Positions 14,988 to 18,605 of a stretch of DNA of 18,605 nt are shown here, in pieces. Each line of letters opens with the position of its first letter. Positions within the stretch are counted from its first letter, which is position 1. The DNA is from CACIIZ01 sp045565285. GTDB taxonomy: Bacteria > Pseudomonadota > Alphaproteobacteria > Rhodobacterales > Rhodobacteraceae. The notes below the pieces were generated by a model, which saw only the letters and a list, made by a program, of their open reading frames with translations, was not told where the DNA came from and did no database searches. Made by a program: the position numbers and the translations under genes. The stretch lies in assembly GCA_045565285.1 (NCBI GenBank), contig JBJLFR010000003.1, forward strand, positions 1 to 18,605, given 5' to 3'.

Positions 14988-15049
14988 ACCCCTTTTGGGG
15001 GTGTCTGGGTCACTGTCTGGGCCACTTTTTATAAGGGGGGGGTCACGGG
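14988..15049 (+). repeat. G-rich patch with 12-bp tandem repeat and hairpin between convergent genes
   Basis: ACCCC (14988-14992) can pair with GGGGT (14998-15002). Two tandem 12-mers follow, TGTCTGGGTCAC (15002-15013) and TGTCTGGGCCAC (15014-15025), differing at one base. Then come a run of eight G (15035-15042), GGGTCAC again (15040-15046) and GGG before a T5 run. Five G-tracts of at least three within about 53 nt could form a G-quadruplex. The patch lies between two convergent genes and may end transcription. The rest of 14894-15075 is AT-rich. Confidence 0.6.
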
Positions 15050-15075
15050 TTTTTATTGTAATTTGACTGATTAAA

Positions 15076-16068
15076 TCAGGCCTCAAAAGAAACATCACAC
15101 CAAATGCAATCGTGATCTGAAAGTGGTAAGCCGGTTTCACCAAGGGAAGCCTCGATACCTGATTCTGAAATACTTAAATTGCGAGCCAAAAACCAGTCTA
15201 ATTTCATTTTTCGCGTAGGGTTTGGCGTAATTAGTGATCGTCTAGTGGTATATCCGTTTGCATTAAAACTCCAATCATAACCTCTTTCGGTCGAGAGACC
15301 AAAGAGTGACTCATTCTGCCAACTATACGTCGGTGGCAGATTATTACCTGTATTTAAATCACCGCCAATTAGAGTTGGCAGCGAAGGGAAATTTTGATCA
15401 ATTGCATTAAATAATATTTTCATTTGCTCAAAGCGGTGCTTCGAGTCCGCTGCGCTTTCTAAGTGCGTTGATACAAAGCAAGCGCCATTAATTTCCACGG
15501 CTAGTGCCAATCGCCCGCCAACTCTTGGCTGATTAGGATCAACATTTTGGTTCAGGCAAAACCAATGCCCATGATCATCCAAACGTATAAGCCTATGTTT
15601 AGTCATTGGTAATCGAGATAAAATTGCATTCCCATGCCAGCCAAAATTGTTAACTCGATCTTTGCAATATTCTTTAATCTCCAGTTCGGTGCCGAGACCA
15701 ATTTCAAAAAATTCAACTGCGTAAGCATACTCCATGCCTAATAAATGTGAGAGCTCTCGAGCAGTATGTTTCTGAGCTGTGCGCGACATTCCATAATCTA
15801 GCTCCGATAGCAATATGATATCTGGGTTTATTTTTCTTAGATAATTGGCCGTGTCGTCTACGAAATAACATCGCTCGAGATTCCAAGCCGCTACCCTCAA
15901 CTTTGAGTTTTTTGGTTCACTTGTACAAATTTCACCAATCTCGATTTGATCCATCGACTCTATTTGTGATAAAAGGGTTTTGTGATAGCGTTCAGTTTTT
16001 GGCGCTATTCTAACATTTTCCTTCTGAGTACTAGTAACTGGTGTCAGCTTATTAACTATCGATGTCAT
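15076..16068 (-). CDS. Endonuclease/exonuclease/phosphatase-fold hydrolase (probable phosphodiesterase)
   Basis: This 330-residue protein carries the full EEP (DNase I-like) catalytic set: AAWNLE (Asn63, Glu65), ILLSELD, GWHGNAILSR (His145), STHLES (His202), GGDLNTG (Asp237, Asn239), DWFLAR and SDHD (His319). This fold hydrolyses phosphate esters in nucleic acids, inositol phosphates or sphingomyelin. About 55 N-terminal residues precede the domain, and no clear signal peptide is seen, so a cytoplasmic location is likely. GGAGG lies 6 nt before the ATG. It is divergent from ugpB and convergent with the second acyltransferase. Its setting suggests release of phosphate or glycerol phosphate from diesters or lipids, which is inference; a nuclease is possible. 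Confidence 0.85.
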   Translation of the reverse strand: MTSIVNKLTPVTSTQKENVRIAPKTERYHKTLLSQIESMDQIEIGEICTSEPKNSKLRVAAWNLERCYFVDDTANYLRKINPDIILLSELDYGMSRTAQKHTARELSHLLGMEYAYAVEFFEIGLGTELEIKEYCKDRVNNFGWHGNAILSRLPMTKHRLIRLDDHGHWFCLNQNVDPNQPRVGGRLALAVEINGACFVSTHLESAADSKHRFEQMKILFNAIDQNFPSLPTLIGGDLNTGNNLPPTYSWQNESLFGLSTERGYDWSFNANGYTTRRSLITPNPTRKMKLDWFLARNLSISESGIEASLGETGLPLSDHDCIWCDVSFEA

Positions 16069-16144
16069 AGTTATCCTCCGTTGCTTTTATCCATTCGCAT
16101 CTTGCTAACGCTTTTTTTATGTAACGAAGCTTATCTAATTAAAC

Positions 16145-16162
16145 GTAATACTTTTATGAAGG
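16145..16162 (-). promoter_or_regulatory. Weak Pho-box candidate before the EEP hydrolase gene
   Basis: On the minus strand CCTTCAT, AAAA, GTATTAC match 9 of 14 positions of the PhoB half-site pair with 11-bp spacing. It lies 76 bp upstream of the start codon. No convincing -10 hexamer follows at the expected distance. Confidence 0.25.
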
Positions 16163-16245
16163 TCTTAGGGAGATAGATGCACTGGATTAGAAATGATCAC
16201 ATATTAATGAATTATGGCGTCGAATTCATTAAGCTTTTAATAAAT

Positions 16246-16314
16246 AGTTTACAAAATTATTACAATTTCTTTACTCTTTTGTCATTTTTCTGAAAGATTA
16301 CTAGCAGATATAAA
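16246..16314 (+). promoter_or_regulatory. Five-unit Pho-box array and -10 of the ugp operon
   Basis: AGTTTAC (16246), TTATTAC (16257), TCTTTAC (16268), TTGTCAT (16279) and CTGAAAG (16290) start at exact 11-bp steps. TTGTCAT, TTTT, CTGAAAG matches the PhoB half-site pair at 10 of 14 positions. TATAAA (16309-16314) lies 12 bp after the array, and TTAGGAGA lies 5 nt before the ugpB ATG. In E. coli ugpB is a Pho regulon gene, which supports the reading. Confidence 0.7.
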
Positions 16315-16337
16315 CCTTTTTAACTTAGGAGAATTTA

Positions 16338-17648
16338 ATGAAGAAGTTTATAGCATCAGTAGCTGCGGCAGTGTCTATACTAAATGCTGCTCCAGCTATC
16401 AGTGAGCCTGTTGAGCTACATTACTGGCATGGTCATACTGGAAAACTTGAATCTATTATCAATACCATTGCGGAAAGATGGAACGAAAGTCAGAACGAAT
16501 CTGTATTAATACCCACTACTAAGGGTAGCTATGAAGATATTCTGGCAGCTTTCATAGCTGCTTACAGAGCTGGCGAACACCCTCACATGGTTCAGGTTTA
16601 CGACGCTGGCGCAGCTATTATGGTTGCTCAGGTTAAGAATGGTGTCGTTTATCCATTTGAGGATATGGCAGCTGAACATGGAGTAGCTTTTAACAAAGAA
16701 GATTACATTCCGGGTATTCGGAATTTTTACGCTGATGAAAACGGTAAAATGATTGGTATTCCTTTCAACAGCTCTACCTGTCTGATGTATGCCAACATGG
16801 ACATACTTGAGAAGGTAGGGGTTGATGTGCCTCGTACATATGAGGAATTCGAAGCTGTTGCTCAGAAGATAAAAGACGCAGGATATACGCCGCTTGTACA
16901 AAGTCACAGCCCGTGGATTTGGACAGAAAACTTTTTTTCTCGACACAACTTATTAATGACGGACGGAAATAATGGCTATAGCGCTGTTCCTACGAAAACT
17001 TTATTTGCAGAAACTCCTGAATTTTTAACGCATTGGACTAAAGTTAAAGAATGGAAAGATAAAGGCTGGTATGATTATAAAGGAAGGTCTTGGGGTGATA
17101 ACCAGGCTCCTTTCATAGCTGGTGAAGCGGCTTTTTGGCTGGGATCAGCGGCCTCGTTTAGCGGAATGAAAGGCGTTGTCCCGAATTTTACCGTAAATCA
17201 TATACCTTACTGGTCTGACATAACAGGCGGAAAAGAGTATCCTACATTCATTGGTGGCGCTGCTAACTGGATTTTATCCGGCAAAACTGATGAGGAATAC
17301 GAAGCTTTGATGAAGTTGGCTGAATTTATGACTACTCCGGAAATTCAATTATTTTACCATAATATGTCTGGGTACGCCGCTGTAACTTATTCGGCAACTG
17401 ACCTCGCTAATGAGATCGGCTTTTATGAAGCTTCTCCGTACCATAAAGCAGTAGGTGAACAATTAAGTTTGACTGGGTCTACCATACCAGGGGGTTACAG
17501 AGCAGGCAATTGGCCACAAATTAGAGAAGTTATTTACGACAATGTGCACAAGATGCTTAATGATGAAATTTCTGTCGAGCAGGCTTGGGAAAATACCGAT
17601 AAAGGTGCAGCAAAGCTCCTTAATCAATTCGCAAAAACGCTAAACTAA
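16338..17648 (+). CDS. ugpB: UgpB, periplasmic sn-glycerol-3-phosphate-binding protein
   Basis: This 436-residue family-1 solute-binding protein (E. coli UgpB has 438) has a signal peptide MKKFIASVAAAVSILNAAPA. The mature part starts EPVELHYWHGHTGKLE. UgpB-like segments follow: TKGSYEDILAAFIAAYRAGE, HPHMVQVYDAGAA, IPFNSSTCLMYANMD, GSTIPGGYRAGNWPQIREVI. It captures glycerol-3-phosphate or glycerophosphodiesters for the UgpAEC importer, supplying phosphorus and glycerol. It is first in the operon, with a strong ribosome binding site, a Pho-like array upstream and a stem-loop downstream. Binding of another glycerol-phosphate derivative is possible. Confidence 0.92.
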   Translation: MKKFIASVAAAVSILNAAPAISEPVELHYWHGHTGKLESIINTIAERWNESQNESVLIPTTKGSYEDILAAFIAAYRAGEHPHMVQVYDAGAAIMVAQVKNGVVYPFEDMAAEHGVAFNKEDYIPGIRNFYADENGKMIGIPFNSSTCLMYANMDILEKVGVDVPRTYEEFEAVAQKIKDAGYTPLVQSHSPWIWTENFFSRHNLLMTDGNNGYSAVPTKTLFAETPEFLTHWTKVKEWKDKGWYDYKGRSWGDNQAPFIAGEAAFWLGSAASFSGMKGVVPNFTVNHIPYWSDITGGKEYPTFIGGAANWILSGKTDEEYEALMKLAEFMTTPEIQLFYHNMSGYAAVTYSATDLANEIGFYEASPYHKAVGEQLSLTGSTIPGGYRAGNWPQIREVIYDNVHKMLNDEISVEQAWENTDKGAAKLLNQFAKTLN

Positions 17649-17660
17649 TTTAAGTAATTG

Positions 17661-17685
17661 GAAAGGGGTATCAATTGCCCCTTTC
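17661..17685 (+). terminator. Stem-loop between ugpB and ugpA (attenuator or mRNA stabiliser)
   Basis: GAAAGGGG (17661-17668) and CCCCTTTC (17678-17685) form a perfect 8-bp stem around a 9-nt loop. A T-G wobble and an A-T pair can extend it inward. TATTCTATCT follows instead of a clean T run, so read-through into ugpA is expected. The position mirrors the stem-loop after phnD. Confidence 0.75.
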
Positions 17686-17706
17686 TATTCTATCTAGTTA
17701 AAAATA

Positions 17707-18585
17707 ATGAAAAAAGTACAATTTAATAATAGTTTCTCGCCTGTGTTGTTCATTTTGCCGCAGTTAATCGTGATTGTAATTTTCTTGTACTTACCAATAC
17801 TCCAAACGTTCAGAGATGCTTTCACAATTCAAGATCCCTTTGGATTTAGTAGGCAGTTTGCTTGGTTTGATAATTTTATATTTGCAGTTAATGATCCCAG
17901 TTACTGGGCTGCTTTAAAATTTACGTTGATTTATATTTTTTCAATTACATTCATTACAGTTCTGTTAGGGCTCTTACTAGCCGTTAAGGCTAATGAGGTC
18001 CTTCATGGCAAGAGCATATATAAAACCCTTTTAATTTGGCCATATGCAATAGCACCTGCCGTGGTAGGTGTAACAGCTAACTTCTTTTTCAGCGAGCGTC
18101 TGGGTATGCTATACGGCCTGTTTAATGATTTATGGGGCTTTAATTGGATGGATAATGTAACTGACGCATATATCTATTTAATAATAACAGGCTCCTGGAA
18201 GCAAATTAGCGCGAACTTCATTTTTTTTCTTGCAGGATTGCAGAATATCCAAAAATCTATTCTTGAGGCGTCAAAAATTGACTGCCGAAGTCCTAATAGA
18301 CGTTTTTGGACAATAACTTTTCCTTTGTTGATGCCGACTACATTTTTCTTAATTATTATCAATATTACTTATTCTTTTTTTGACACGCTTGGAATTATAG
18401 ACACTACCACCATTGGAGCGCCCGGTGGCGAAACAAAAACGCTTGTTTATAAAGCTTATATCGACGGCTTTCGGGGACTTGATTTAGGCAGTGCAGGCGC
18501 TCAATCAATAATAATGATGTTAATTGTACTGGCCATAACGGTCGTTCAATTCAGGTACATCGAAAACAGGATACATTACAATTAA
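17707..18585 (+). CDS. ugpA: UgpA, glycerol-3-phosphate ABC transporter permease
   Basis: This 292-residue inner-membrane permease (E. coli UgpA has 295) has hydrophobic segments at about 13-33, 72-93, 106-126, 155-174, 205-226 and 262-282. The EAA-type loop begins EASKID at 187-192 and ends FPLLMP. The normally conserved glycine after the Asp is Cys193, followed by Arg194 instead of a small residue. C-terminal features (YSFFDTLGIIDTTT; LVYKAYIDGF; AQSIIMMLIVLAITVVQFRY) are typical of UgpA. It pairs with UgpE and the ATPase UgpC. It lies 58 bp after ugpB with no clear ribosome binding site; the stop overlaps the next ATG. Confidence 0.93.
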   Translation: MKKVQFNNSFSPVLFILPQLIVIVIFLYLPILQTFRDAFTIQDPFGFSRQFAWFDNFIFAVNDPSYWAALKFTLIYIFSITFITVLLGLLLAVKANEVLHGKSIYKTLLIWPYAIAPAVVGVTANFFFSERLGMLYGLFNDLWGFNWMDNVTDAYIYLIITGSWKQISANFIFFLAGLQNIQKSILEASKIDCRSPNRRFWTITFPLLMPTTFFLIIINITYSFFDTLGIIDTTTIGAPGGETKTLVYKAYIDGFRGLDLGSAGAQSIIMMLIVLAITVVQFRYIENRIHYN

Positions 18586-18605
18586 TGAAACAGTTTTCTC
18601 AACTT
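18585..18605 (+). CDS. ugpE: Start of probable ugpE (3' partial)
   Basis: ATG at 18585 shares its A with the ugpA stop (TAATG), a coupling arrangement also used within the phn operon here. Seven codons (MKQFSQL) remain before the window ends. The ugpE call rests on the usual ugpB-ugpA-ugpE order and not on the residues themselves. Confidence 0.5.

Noticed and set aside
15067..15079. Palindrome CTGATT-A-AATCAG at the end of the EEP gene
   Set aside because: Loop too small and AT-rich stem; the following A/T sequence is not a clean U-tract.

Overview
The window reads as one phosphorus-acquisition island of an AT-rich alphaproteobacterium. The PhnD, PhnE and UgpAB proteins, the DUF1045 and hexapeptide-transferase phn accessory genes, and the paired acyltransferases resemble those of marine Rhodobacterales and their relatives. 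The taxonomic reading comes from protein style and base composition, not from a database search.

Layout, left to right. (1) 1-7361 holds the C-P lyase core. phnG-H-I-J-K-L-N run on the minus strand from 5347 to 334 with overlaps or very short gaps. They are divergent from phnF and phnM on the plus strand. A DUF1045 phosphonate gene enters from the left edge and overlaps the end of phnN tail to tail. (2) 7369-11988 holds the minus-strand phosphonate uptake operon phnC-phnD-phnE1-phnE2, followed by a hexapeptide-repeat transferase of the phosphonate type. (3) 11989-14893 holds a long regulatory region with one small orphan ORF, then two plus-strand acyltransferase genes of an unusual HX5D type. 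The second is preceded by a 36-codon leader ORF. (4) 14894-16068 holds a G-rich repeat patch and a minus-strand endonuclease/exonuclease/phosphatase-fold gene. (5) 16338-18605 holds ugpB, ugpA and the first codons of a probable ugpE, for glycerol-3-phosphate uptake.

The unifying signal is regulatory. Upstream of phnC, both acyltransferases and ugpB there are arrays of 7-bp half-sites resembling the PhoB half-site CTGTCAT, repeated with an exact 11-bp period. Near each there is a plausible -10 hexamer. Weaker versions lie before phnG and the phosphatase-fold gene. I infer a Pho regulon island: phosphonate import and C-P bond cleavage, glycerol-3-phosphate import, and probably membrane-lipid remodelling are induced together when phosphate is scarce. 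PhnF, with a tandem CTAGACAA repeat in the phnF/phnG intergenic region as its likely operator, may add local control.

The C-P lyase looks functional: PhnJ keeps all four key cysteines and the radical glycine. No phnP or phnO is in view. The DUF1045 protein (2H phosphoesterase type) and the hexapeptide transferase are the obvious candidates to fill those roles, but this is inference. No mobile elements, CRISPR arrays, tRNAs or rRNAs were seen.
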